Origin: Phascolarctobacterium sp.
GTDB taxonomy: Bacteria > Bacillota > Negativicutes > Acidaminococcales > Acidaminococcaceae
DNA length: 35,556 bases
Direction: 5' to 3'
NCBI GenBank assembly: GCA_017457085.1
Contig: JAFTID010000004.1
Location: 1 to 35,556 of the forward strand
Shown piece after piece: positions 7,306-14,766 of this stretch (positions are counted from its first letter, which is position 1; every line of letters begins with the position of its first letter). A program made the position numbers and the translations under genes. The notes under the pieces were generated by a model that saw only the letters and a program-made list of their open reading frames with translations, was not told the DNA's origin and ran no database searches.

Positions 7306-7404
7306 GGTATATGTCCAGTATGTCCACGATGTCCAGAAAAATAAAAGGGTATGTAACTCCAGTGTGGGTGCTATTTTTAGAATTTTACATTTGGACATGG
7401 ACAT
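7306..7404 (+). repeat. Left 99-bp inverted repeat with TGTCCA iterons
   Basis: This arm matches the reverse complement of 11602-11700 without gaps; my hand count is about 82 of 99 bases identical. The outer 42 bases differ at one position. They contain three TGTCCA units at 9-bp spacing (7313, 7322, 7331 approx.), and the inner end has two units in the opposite sense (TTGGACATGGACAT). The conserved spacing suggests protein binding. Candidates are a serine-recombinase site, replication iterons or an operator. Confidence 0.8.
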
Positions 7405-7420
7405 ATTAGATAGACCATAG

Positions 7421-7530
7421 TGCCCCTGAATCCTTTCGGATTCAGGGGCATCTTCCTTTCACTAAAGTGGTACTCATCACCTATACGTTGGTTACGACCA
7501 TTGGTAGGCCTGTGTTTAGGCTATCGTAAC
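7421..7530 (+). ncRNA. Structured leader upstream of the Rad52-like gene
   Basis: TGCCCCTGAATCC and GGATTCAGGGGCA form a perfect 13-bp hairpin with a TTTC loop. A second domain follows in which GTTACGA (7491) pairs with TCGTAAC (7524) around an inner GCCT/AGGC stem. No U-tract follows either element, so they are not simple terminators. They lie just inside the left inverted repeat and end about 30 bases before the Rad52-like start codon. RNA leader and DNA-level function are both possible. Confidence 0.45.
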
Positions 7531-7563
7531 GCAGTGAATTTTTAATTGAAGGAATGAATTATT

Positions 7564-8259
7564 ATGTCAGATTACAATATCAGATTACTAACAGAAAATG
7601 ACGTTGAATTAAGAATCCAAAAAATAACAGAAACAAAGAAAGGTGTTTTCGTAACACTATTGGTATATAAAGATGCTCGTACAGATATGGATATACTAGA
7701 CGAAACCTTTGGCCCTATGAACTGGCAAAGGAAGCATAAGCTTATTGGCAATGCTATGTATTGCGCAATAAGTGTTTGGGATGATGAAAAGAAACAATGG
7801 GTAGAAAAAGAAGATGCCGGTAAAGAAAGCTATAGTGAATCAGAAAAAGGACAAGCTAGTGATAGTTTCAAACGGTCAGGAGTAAACTGGGGAATTGGTA
7901 GAGAACTGTATAACGCACCTAAGATTCGTATCAAACTTGAAGCTGGTGAATTTATCAAAGAAGGAAATACGATTAAATGCTTTAAGAACTTCAGCGTAAA
8001 ATCCATGGTATATGATAAAGAAAACTCCCTATACACAGAGTTTACGATTGTAGATGAAGATGGTAACGAGAGATTTAGCCTAAAAAGACCAACAGTTAAA
8101 CAAAACGTTATTAATAATAGGAAGAAAGAAGATGGTGTAGCAGTTTGTTCCGGTTGTGGTAATACAATAACCGATGAACGGGTTGTTCAATATTCAGTAA
8201 GATTCTATAACCAACCATTATGCAGAGATTGTCAAAAGACAAATAGAAAGGCAGCATGA
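7564..8259 (+). CDS. Rad52/22-like single-strand annealing protein
   Basis: Probable phage-type recombinase that anneals complementary single strands. The 231-residue product has FGPMNWQRKHKLIGNAMYCAI (residues about 50-70; quoted here in part as FGPMNWQRKHKL), then KEDAGKESYSESEKGQASDS and FKRSGVNWGIGRELY, the conserved core of Rad52/Rad22-type proteins of Firmicutes phages and plasmids. A C-terminal CSGCG ... CRDC pattern looks like a zinc ribbon, an addition to the annealing domain. GAAGGA precedes the start. The next gene begins two bases after its stop, so they form an operon. With the upstream PD-(D/E)XK nuclease it could make a recombination pair, although the two are separated by other genes and an inverted repeat. 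Confidence 0.75.
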   Translation: MSDYNIRLLTENDVELRIQKITETKKGVFVTLLVYKDARTDMDILDETFGPMNWQRKHKLIGNAMYCAISVWDDEKKQWVEKEDAGKESYSESEKGQASDSFKRSGVNWGIGRELYNAPKIRIKLEAGEFIKEGNTIKCFKNFSVKSMVYDKENSLYTEFTIVDEDGNERFSLKRPTVKQNVINNRKKEDGVAVCSGCGNTITDERVVQYSVRFYNQPLCRDCQKTNRKAA

Positions 8260-8260
8260 C

Positions 8261-8539
8261 ATGAAACCACTAAGTGCTTTAGACAAACATATGCTAAGAG
8301 ATATGATGAGTACGAGCGACAGACTCATAGTAGAGTTGTTAAAAGAAAACAACGACTTAAAGAACATAGTTGTTATAGAACGTATTGCCAACATTATGAT
8401 CTCCAGATTGCGTAGGTTTTTGAGAAATATGGATGAGAAGGAAATTCTGGAGCTTACAAAAGAATTAACCTCTTTAAGGAAGATGCGGATAGCGGAGAAA
8501 CGATTATTGGGTAGAACAATACTGAAATTTCTATCTTGA
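8261..8539 (+). CDS. Small basic helical protein, duplicated further right
   Basis: The 92-residue product appears all-helical and charged (LLKENNDLKNIVVIERIANIM, partly quoted; then EKEILELTKELTSLRKMRIA). I do not recognise the family. It starts two bases after the Rad52-like stop and is probably cotranslated with it, which hints at a partner or modulator of the recombinase. Its last 23 residues reappear in diverged form at 11388-11459, with 16 of 23 positions the same, so part of this gene has been duplicated around the XRE/727-aa insert. Confidence 0.65.
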   Translation: MKPLSALDKHMLRDMMSTSDRLIVELLKENNDLKNIVVIERIANIMISRLRRFLRNMDEKEILELTKELTSLRKMRIAEKRLLGRTILKFLS

Positions 8540-8562
8540 TTTATCAAAAAATCTAACAAATG

Positions 8563-8618
8563 GGCAATATATTGACTAACAGGAAATTATATTCCTATCG
8601 GTCAATATATTGCCTTTC
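8563..8618 (+). terminator. Long nested palindrome, terminator or operator
   Basis: GGCAATATATTGAC (8563) and GTCAATATATTGCC (8601) are perfect 14-bp arms enclosing a second hairpin, AGGAA/TTCCT. TTTCGTTT follows. It lies between the 92-residue gene and the XRE gene, so it may end the first transcript or be bound by the XRE regulator. Confidence 0.5.
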
Positions 8619-8653
8619 GTTTAGTAGCATAATATTTGTAGGAGAGTGTGAAT

Positions 8654-8869
8654 ATGTTTGCTACAAGATATAAGAAAATTGGTGCAAAAATTTTATATAA
8701 CAGACGATTACAAGGTCTTACTCAAGAACAGCTTGCAGAGAAGGCGAATATTTCGCCATCATACTTATCAAAGATAGAACATGGGTTGTATTCTAATTTG
8801 CCTTTGACTACGCTATGGATTATTGCAGAAGCTTTGGGAATAGATTCTAGTGAGTTGTTGGAAGAATAA
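8654..8869 (+). CDS. XRE-family transcriptional regulator (Cro/C1 HTH)
   Basis: The 71-residue protein is a single HTH domain: KIGAKILYNRRLQGLTQEQL, AEKANISPSYLSKIEHG, then a stabilising helix ending DSSELLEE. Such single-domain regulators repress or activate nearby promoters. AGGAGAG is placed before the ATG at 8654, while the in-frame GTG at 8648 overlaps that site. It is followed by about 170 bases and then the 727-residue gene in the same direction, and preceded by a long palindrome that could be its operator. The position fits control of the adjacent large gene. Confidence 0.85.
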   Translation: MFATRYKKIGAKILYNRRLQGLTQEQLAEKANISPSYLSKIEHGLYSNLPLTTLWIIAEALGIDSSELLEE

Positions 8870-9043
8870 CTTTGGCGACACATAAGATGTTAATTGGGCA
8901 GAAGCAATAACCAAAACAGGTATATCCAAAACTTATTACCTACGGTTGTAGATGAGAATTGCTATGCTTTGATATAGAAATGTGCTATCTATTCTAAAAT
9001 ATTTAGTCACTAAAAACATTACAATATATAAGGAGTGGTTTTT

Positions 9044-11227
9044 ATGAGTAAACAATTTGTTTTAGGTGATAATACCATTATATTTGAAGGAGATATAGAA
9101 GAATATAATAATGTGTATTCTAGATTTCTAAAAGAACAATCTTATTATGGCGAATGTTTTTTTAGATATTTAGTTAATGTTTCTACCGCTGATGAACTTG
9201 AAAAAACAGTTCTTGATACAGCATTAAAATACTTTGCACAACTTTATCATTCCTTCGAAGATTTATATTTAAATAAAGGATACATAGATTTTTCTGCTGA
9301 TTATTTAACAAGCAATGATGATCTCTTTCATGAAGTAATAAATCCATTTATGGAACCATATTTCGAATTTGTATCAGGAATACATGAAATAAAGGTATAT
9401 GGTAAGAAAGAAGCAATTAATAGACAACTATCTAAATTAAATAGAGCACAAGTTGTAGGTGGAGGCTTTGGATTAAGTGGTGCAGCAAAAGGAATTATTA
9501 CAGCTAGTGCCATTAATACTGTTACAGGCTTAGCCTATGATGGTCTTAATGTTTTCAATAAGATGAAGACAGATGCTAGGATAAACGATTTAAAGGAAGA
9601 TTTACGTACTCAAAGTCGCCGTGCTCTATATATTGGTTTCGAAGAAACTATGGTTAATATTTTCACTGCTTTAATAAATCAACTGGAAATCAAGGTTTAT
9701 TTTGACAGTAGAAAAGCAACCGCAATCTTAGCAAATGTTAATAATGGTAAACTAACTGATGCAGAAGTCGAACAAAAGGCTATTTTAGAGGCGATAACGT
9801 TAGATCCATATAATGTATCTGCTTATGAAACTTATATCAAATATGCTGACAAATCTGCAAGTAATGCGTTTAAAAATGAGCCTGACAATTTAGAAACTCA
9901 TAAACAGATACTATTATATTCCGATAAGATTCTCAATGGCATTAAGGATATAGCGAATTATTTTGGGATTGATATCTCGGCGCATTTTAAATGTAATGAT
10001 ACTGAATATAGTAACAGAAGTGATACAATCACAATATCATCCTATAATGAAATTTTAGTTCGCACTATTAATTCTAAGCTTAATCTCATTAACAAATTAG
10101 ATGGGAAATATAATGACAATGATTACAATGAATTGATATCATCTTATGATTTACAATATAACCTTACCGCTATTAATTGGTGCATTCGTTGTACTATGGA
10201 TTTGTTAGATAAAGTCGATAGTAAAGATACTGTCATATATAATCATTTAACTAAAACATTGCAAATCTTCGAATCGAAAAAAAGTACATTTTATAATACA
10301 TACATAAATACGGTTAATGAGCTGTTTTGTAAAGAAGCTAGTCAAGAAAATATTACTTTAGGTCTTTTGTCAGCAGACGCAAATTTAAGATTAATAGCTG
10401 CACGTAACGCAAGAAGTTATTACGATTTATATATTGGTGATTTATTCCCCAGAAATATGTATAACGAATTTCCGGACGCTATAAACTACGAACCCTATGT
10501 TTATTTAAAATCTAACTGTTTATTGTGTTCAAACGGTTTATATTTTTATGATGATGACAACAAATTGATTCATTTAAATTTATCAGACATAAAAGCCATA
10601 AAATGTGAATTCCACTGGTATGGTGCAGATATTTTTATCAACAGCGTCAGAGTCTGCCTTGCTAAGAAGTTTACTGATGATGAAACTATTTTCAAGAGCA
10701 ATGTATTGACAACAGTCTATACCATTAGGGATCTATATAGTGTATGGAATCGTTCGAGCTTACCAGAAGATACCGATGCGAACACCGCAGAAGAGTTTAA
10801 AATATTATTTAGCACTAAACAAGCAGAAGCAAAAAGTTCTCAACCTCTTTCTTTAAAAGAGCAAAAAGAGAAGGACATGGATCCTTCAGCCAAAGCAGAA
10901 GATGAAGCTGAGAAAACTGAATGTATTGAACAAGCTAAAGCATTAGATATCGCTGCCGCTAAAGAAGAATTGGGCAATTATGAAAAATGGAGCAAAATGT
11001 ATGATGACCGTAAATATAGAGATAATCATACATATCTGAAATCTTTTATAGGTATTGCCATCGCATTTGCATTAGGTTGGTTCGGCCTTGTTTATCTAGC
11101 GTTCTGCTTTATTCGCCTTAAGAGAAGGGTGAAGAAATTACGTAAAGTTAGGTTAATAAAAATGGCAGAAGGTGATGAATACATTTCTACTTCAACACTA
11201 GAAGAAATGAGCCAAAGTTGGATTTGA
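9044..11227 (+). CDS. Large membrane-anchored protein of unknown function (possible cargo)
   Basis: This 727-residue protein is not recognised. Features visible by eye: an acidic N-terminal helical part; a glycine-zipper-like apolar stretch VVGGGFGLSGAAKGIITASA near 135-155; a long helical middle with SAYETYIKYADKSASNAF suggesting repeats; a beta-rich segment YFYDDDNKLIHLNLSDIKAI near 505 that could be a PH/GRAM-like fold; a charged low-complexity linker; and one C-terminal transmembrane helix (FIGIAIAFALGWFGLVYLAF) followed by a very basic tail. AAGGAGTGG sets the ATG at 9044. A terminator follows, and an XRE regulator precedes it. The gene sits within a probable cargo insertion and could be a defence or stress gene, but nothing in the sequence proves it. 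Confidence 0.6.
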   Translation: MSKQFVLGDNTIIFEGDIEEYNNVYSRFLKEQSYYGECFFRYLVNVSTADELEKTVLDTALKYFAQLYHSFEDLYLNKGYIDFSADYLTSNDDLFHEVINPFMEPYFEFVSGIHEIKVYGKKEAINRQLSKLNRAQVVGGGFGLSGAAKGIITASAINTVTGLAYDGLNVFNKMKTDARINDLKEDLRTQSRRALYIGFEETMVNIFTALINQLEIKVYFDSRKATAILANVNNGKLTDAEVEQKAILEAITLDPYNVSAYETYIKYADKSASNAFKNEPDNLETHKQILLYSDKILNGIKDIANYFGIDISAHFKCNDTEYSNRSDTITISSYNEILVRTINSKLNLINKLDGKYNDNDYNELISSYDLQYNLTAINWCIRCTMDLLDKVDSKDTVIYNHLTKTLQIFESKKSTFYNTYINTVNELFCKEASQENITLGLLSADANLRLIAARNARSYYDLYIGDLFPRNMYNEFPDAINYEPYVYLKSNCLLCSNGLYFYDDDNKLIHLNLSDIKAIKCEFHWYGADIFINSVRVCLAKKFTDDETIFKSNVLTTVYTIRDLYSVWNRSSLPEDTDANTAEEFKILFSTKQAEAKSSQPLSLKEQKEKDMDPSAKAEDEAEKTECIEQAKALDIAAAKEELGNYEKWSKMYDDRKYRDNHTYLKSFIGIAIAFALGWFGLVYLAFCFIRLKRRVKKLRKVRLIKMAEGDEYISTSTLEEMSQSWI

Positions 11228-11242
11228 ATAATGTTACTACCA

Positions 11243-11280
11243 AAATATCCACAACGAATAAAATCGTTGTGGGTATTTTT
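11243..11280 (+). terminator. Terminator after the 727-aa gene
   Basis: AAATATCCACAACGA pairs with TCGTTGTGGGTATTT around ATAAAA and runs into TTTATTTTGG. Confidence 0.75.
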
Positions 11281-11387
11281 ATTTTGGTTTATTACAACTT
11301 ACTCAATTAAGTATCATTGCCTTAAGCATAGTTAATAATTATAAATCTAAAAACATACTATCCTGTTGCAAATGATAATATAAAAAT
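11281..11387 (+). other. Gene-free AT-rich spacer
   Basis: I see no gene or clear structure here. It is the first part of a non-coding block running to the serine recombinase gene; the rest holds the gene fragment, the nested hairpin and the right inverted repeat. Confidence 0.4.
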
Positions 11388-11459
11388 ACATCTCTAAAGA
11401 AAATGAGGATAGCAGAAAAGAAGATATTATCCAAAACCATAATAAAATTCCTTATATAG
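11388..11459 (+). pseudogene. 3' fragment of a second copy of the 92-aa gene
   Basis: The frame TSLKKMRIAEKKILSKTIIK, followed by FLI and a stop, matches the end of the intact gene (TSLRKMRIAEKRLLGRTILK, then FLS and a stop) at 16 of 23 residues. An in-frame stop lies a few codons upstream and there is no start or ribosome site, so it is a remnant. The two ends enclose the XRE regulator and the 727-residue gene. Confidence 0.7.
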
Positions 11460-11461
11460 TT

Positions 11462-11597
11462 GTATTAATGAGGGGAAGACAATAAAACAGACACAGAGGA
11501 ACAGAGAAGCAACTCAGCGTTGATTCAAAGAATCAACGCGTCTCAGTTGCTTCTCTGTGACGTTGTGGATGTTTTATGGACTGACACTCATTAATAC
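11462..11597. other. Nested 136-nt hairpin with four stacked stems
   Basis: Four complementary pairs are nested in order: GTATTAATGAG with CTCATTAATAC (11 bp), ATAAAAC with GTTTTAT (7 bp), ACAGAGAAGCAACT with AGTTGCTTCTCTGT (14 bp) and CGTTGATT with AATCAACG (8 bp), around a 5-base loop. There is no U-tract. It directly adjoins the right inverted repeat. It may be a folded RNA, a cruciform, or a single-strand DNA signal such as an origin. Confidence 0.75.
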
Positions 11598-11601
11598 TAT
11601 A

Positions 11602-11700
11602 ATGTCCATGTCCAACCTTAAAATCCTAAAACCCGCATAAACACTAGTGTTCCCTAGTCTTTTATTTTTCTGGACATCGTGGACATATTGGACATATACC
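11602..11700 (-). repeat. Right 99-bp inverted repeat with TGTCCA iterons
   Basis: Inverted partner of 7306-7404, of equal length and ungapped. It reads ATGTCCATGTCCAA at its left end and carries three TGGACAT units at its right end, about 60 bases before the serine recombinase start. A repeat next to a recombinase gene is the usual place for a resolvase or invertase site. Confidence 0.8.
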
Positions 11701-11763
11701 ATTAAATGTAGAAAACTACAAACCATATAACATTAAAACTCAGTATTGTACGAGGTAACTATA

Positions 11764-12330
11764 ATGAGATACGGATATGCTAGAGTCAGCACCAAAAAAC
11801 AAATTAAAGGTCATTCTCTTGAAGACCAAGTAGAGAGATTACAACAAGAAGGTTGTGACCTCATCATCCAAGAACAGTTTACTGGAAGTACTACTAAACG
11901 TCCCAAGTTCGAGGCTCTTATCAAAGAACTATCTGCTGGAGATATGTTAGTAGTAACTAAACTTGATAGATTTGCCAGAAACGTTTTTGAAGGCATTGAA
12001 ATAATAAAGCTGCTATTTGCCAAAGACATTAAGGTTCATATACTTAATGTCGGGCTACTGGAAAATACTGCAATGGGCAATTTTTTTGTTACCACACTGC
12101 TTGCAGTAGCTGAACTTGAGCGTGCAATGATTCAAGAACGTACATTAGCCGGTAGAGAAATAGCAAGAACAAAGAATGGTTATAAGGAAGGCAGGCCAAG
12201 AATTCCTGCAGAGAGATTAGAATTAGCTCTTGAACTAAAGCAAACTCGTACCTATAAAGAAGTGGAACGTCTGACAGGTATTAGCAAGTCTTCTATAATT
12301 AGATTTAAGAGGACAATCCAACAAACATAA
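11764..12330 (+). CDS. Serine recombinase, resolvase/invertase family
   Basis: Site-specific recombinase of 188 residues. The N-terminal catalytic domain begins MRYGYARVSTKKQ with nucleophile Ser9. The arginine-bearing TKLDRFARN follows near 60, then the long helix around AELERAMIQERTLAGREIAR, then a C-terminal HTH (YKEVERLTGISKSSIIRFKR). The small size fits resolvases and DNA invertases rather than large serine integrases. GAGG precedes the ATG at 11764; the longer frame from 11746 runs through that site. The gene stands just outside the right 99-bp inverted repeat, which is probably its recombination site or operator. If it recombines the two inverted sites, the 4.2-kb interval between them would flip. 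A terminator follows. Confidence 0.93.
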   Translation: MRYGYARVSTKKQIKGHSLEDQVERLQQEGCDLIIQEQFTGSTTKRPKFEALIKELSAGDMLVVTKLDRFARNVFEGIEIIKLLFAKDIKVHILNVGLLENTAMGNFFVTTLLAVAELERAMIQERTLAGREIARTKNGYKEGRPRIPAERLELALELKQTRTYKEVERLTGISKSSIIRFKRTIQQT

Positions 12331-12404
12331 TGTATTAAGAGTCCTGTATACTCATTTTTTATACACATTACCTTTAAAAATTTGTGAGACACTTAATGCA
12401 ATGG

Positions 12405-12436
12405 AAAGCACCGCTATATAGCGGTGCTTTTTCTAT
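12405..12436 (+). terminator. Terminator after the serine recombinase
   Basis: AAAGCACCGC and GCGGTGCTTT form a perfect 10-bp stem with a TATATA loop, followed by TTCTAT. Confidence 0.85.
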
Positions 12437-12647
12437 ATTGAAAGTTTAATATGTATCTGAACTATTCAAGTATGATGTATAATATAACCAATGGTACTGG
12501 TAATTATCAATTGCTATGGTATAAGTACCAAAAATCTTGAGTTTTGATACCCTAACTTACCAATGTATTCATCAGTATTTCAACGGTGTCAAAACTGCGT
12601 GTCAAAAAGGATAACTTCAATTATGCTGAAAGGTAGCAAAACAGATC
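12437..12647 (+). other. Gene-free upstream region of the 680-aa gene with a weak dyad and a short ORF
   Basis: A TATAAT box occurs near 12476 without a convincing -35. TGGTACT (12492) and AGTACCA (12524) form 7-bp arms of a dyad just after it. A 20-codon ORF (MLKGSKTDHEEAHEESYSYL) starts at 12623 with AAGGA upstream and overlaps the start of the 680-residue gene in another frame. It could be a translational leader, but chance is not excluded. Confidence 0.35.
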
Positions 12648-14690
12648 ATGAAGAAGCACACGAAGAATCATATTCATATTTATAGTTATGATAATCTTAA
12701 TAGAGAAAATTTGACCGTATCTCAGGACGAAGATAATAAAAGCATCTGGCAAACACTTGATATAATAAGTGTTCCATATACACCTATTGAAACAAATGAA
12801 AAAATCATAAACGCAAGATACGATAAGATCGCTAGAATACGCAACGATTATTCTGTTTACAACACTATTCAAGATGATCATAAAAAAAAGGAATGGATAA
12901 AAGCACATTCTGAATTACTTGAAGCTCCATATTATTATACAGATTTTTTTAGAAACATCCCTGACAATATAGCAAAACATGATCTCAATTCATTAAAGCT
13001 GCAATTAAACTATTGTATGGTTAAAACAGATAATTTTTCAGGACAATTAACCGATCAAATTATAAAAGCGCTATATTTTTTAAGCCTACAGGATGGATGG
13101 TATTCTATTCTTCCGTCTGTCGCTAACAAATTAGTTATTTACGAACAAGAGACATTACCACCCCAAAAAATGCTTAAAGTTTTATCATACAAATTTAATT
13201 ACAGTTCTTACGAAGACACTTCAATAAATCTCCACCCAAAGTGTATTATCAAAGATCTCACCACTGTCCAAAAAAAGTTCGTAAAGCAATGGAAATATAA
13301 AGCAAACAGAGTATTTAATGATGTTAAACAAGACATTATTCATGATGAAGTACATATACCTGAGCAATTTTTGGAACCAAAATATTTATTCATACATAAG
13401 CATCTATCTCAATCTATTATTGATACATTTCAAAATACCACACCAGATACTAAACTTACACCAAAATCTTTCAAAAAAAGATTGACTACAATTAAAACAA
13501 ATTTAGACGAAGAAATTTATAATACCCAAGAGATTATATGCTGCAGAGCAATCTTTCAAAAAACTTATTATGAGCTAAAAAAACAACTTGTTAAAATCAA
13601 CAATATTAAAATAACGGAAACTAAAGACAGAATCCATAAATTCAGAAAAGAAATTGAAACTAAATTAGAAGAATGCAACATTAAGGAGACAATTATAGCA
13701 GACATAGACTTCGCCTATAAAGATGCCAGAAAATTAGGTAACTATGAAGATTTAATAGATGGGATTAAGAATGAATATTTTCATCTAGTTTTAAACAAGC
13801 TTTTACTTTCCTCTGAACAGTATCGTAAACTAGAACAAAACCTAAAAGCTTTAAAAGAATCTAGCCAACTAATTACAAACCAAAATTTAAATCAATTACT
13901 AGAAGATTCATGGATCTTCAGGTTCTACTTTGAATTAATTAAACTTTTGGCAGTTAATGCTGGTAGTACAAATTTCTTTGACCTTTTCAGAGAAAAAACC
14001 ATATCAAAATTCAATTCAAAAAAAATTACTAACATAGAAAAAGAAATGCTCATCGTTAAGCAGTTTTACGCCAGTACATTAGGTATATTTGGACTAACTA
14101 GAAGGGAACTTTCTCTTTTTAAAACATCAAAATTCATTTTAAACCTCAAAACAAATAATAACGATGATAACAAAAAATATCTTAATCTAATTGATTGGTT
14201 TGACTTAATGGCTTTGTATGGACCTAGTGCTTATTTTGATGCGGATATGAAAAATGAAACCATAGTTCCTTTTTTTAAGCTTTTGGCTTGCAGAAATTTA
14301 GTTAGAGCACACATATTTAATAGCCAACCTGAACTGCATTTATCAAGCGAAGAACTAAAAGCGTTCAATTCTATCAAATTAAAGAGATTGAATAGTTATA
14401 ATAACAACAGAGGAAACGACAATCTCAACATTACGACATTTTTTAATAAAGTAAAATCTACAACTGATACCAAACAACTTAAGAAACAAGCCATTATATT
14501 AGGTAACATTATTGAAGATATAGCATCTATCGGAAAAGCTTCAGATATAGCACATATCTCTCCAATAACTCAGTTGGCCAGTCTTGATAGAAAAATTGCA
14601 GAATGTTTCTGTCTTCTGAATTGGGATTCAGATGAAATTCTGGACACTCTCGTTGATACACATATAAAATATTACCAATCAAAAAAATAA
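12648..14690 (+). CDS. 680-aa protein of unknown function
   Basis: I do not recognise this AT-rich gene. The product is soluble-looking and almost all helical, with a likely coiled coil around residues 270-350 (TKDRIHKFRKEIETKLEECN) and no signal peptide, Walker motif or reverse transcriptase YxDD. The C-terminal third contains LLAVNAGSTNFFDLFREKT and LIDWFDLMALYGPSAYFDAD. The nearest purine-rich site is AAAGG, 14 bases before the ATG, which is weak, so the start is uncertain. Codon use looks more AT-rich than in flanking genes, which suggests separate acquisition. A terminator lies after the stop and a probable structured RNA immediately downstream. The pairing of a large unknown protein with an RNA is suggestive of a defence or replication module, but this is inference. 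Confidence 0.6.
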   Translation: MKKHTKNHIHIYSYDNLNRENLTVSQDEDNKSIWQTLDIISVPYTPIETNEKIINARYDKIARIRNDYSVYNTIQDDHKKKEWIKAHSELLEAPYYYTDFFRNIPDNIAKHDLNSLKLQLNYCMVKTDNFSGQLTDQIIKALYFLSLQDGWYSILPSVANKLVIYEQETLPPQKMLKVLSYKFNYSSYEDTSINLHPKCIIKDLTTVQKKFVKQWKYKANRVFNDVKQDIIHDEVHIPEQFLEPKYLFIHKHLSQSIIDTFQNTTPDTKLTPKSFKKRLTTIKTNLDEEIYNTQEIICCRAIFQKTYYELKKQLVKINNIKITETKDRIHKFRKEIETKLEECNIKETIIADIDFAYKDARKLGNYEDLIDGIKNEYFHLVLNKLLLSSEQYRKLEQNLKALKESSQLITNQNLNQLLEDSWIFRFYFELIKLLAVNAGSTNFFDLFREKTISKFNSKKITNIEKEMLIVKQFYASTLGIFGLTRRELSLFKTSKFILNLKTNNNDDNKKYLNLIDWFDLMALYGPSAYFDADMKNETIVPFFKLLACRNLVRAHIFNSQPELHLSSEELKAFNSIKLKRLNSYNNNRGNDNLNITTFFNKVKSTTDTKQLKKQAIILGNIIEDIASIGKASDIAHISPITQLASLDRKIAECFCLLNWDSDEILDTLVDTHIKYYQSKK

Positions 14691-14708
14691 AATTTTTTAA
14701 TTTTGGGA

Positions 14709-14746
14709 AACGGCTAAGCGTAATTCACACGCTTGGCCGTTTTTTT
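14709..14746 (+). terminator. Terminator after the 680-aa gene, nested in a second inverted repeat
   Basis: AACGGCTAAGCG and CGCTTGGCCGTT pair (one G-T) and run into seven T. Outside it, TTTTGGGAAA (14701) and TTTCCCAAAA (14767) are perfectly complementary 10-bp arms, so the terminator sits inside a larger stem. Confidence 0.85.
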
Positions 14747-14766
14747 ATATGTTTTTACATAAAACC

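Noticed and set aside
12648..14690. 680-aa gene plus RNA as a retron
   Set aside because: No YxDD or other reverse transcriptase motif is found in the protein.
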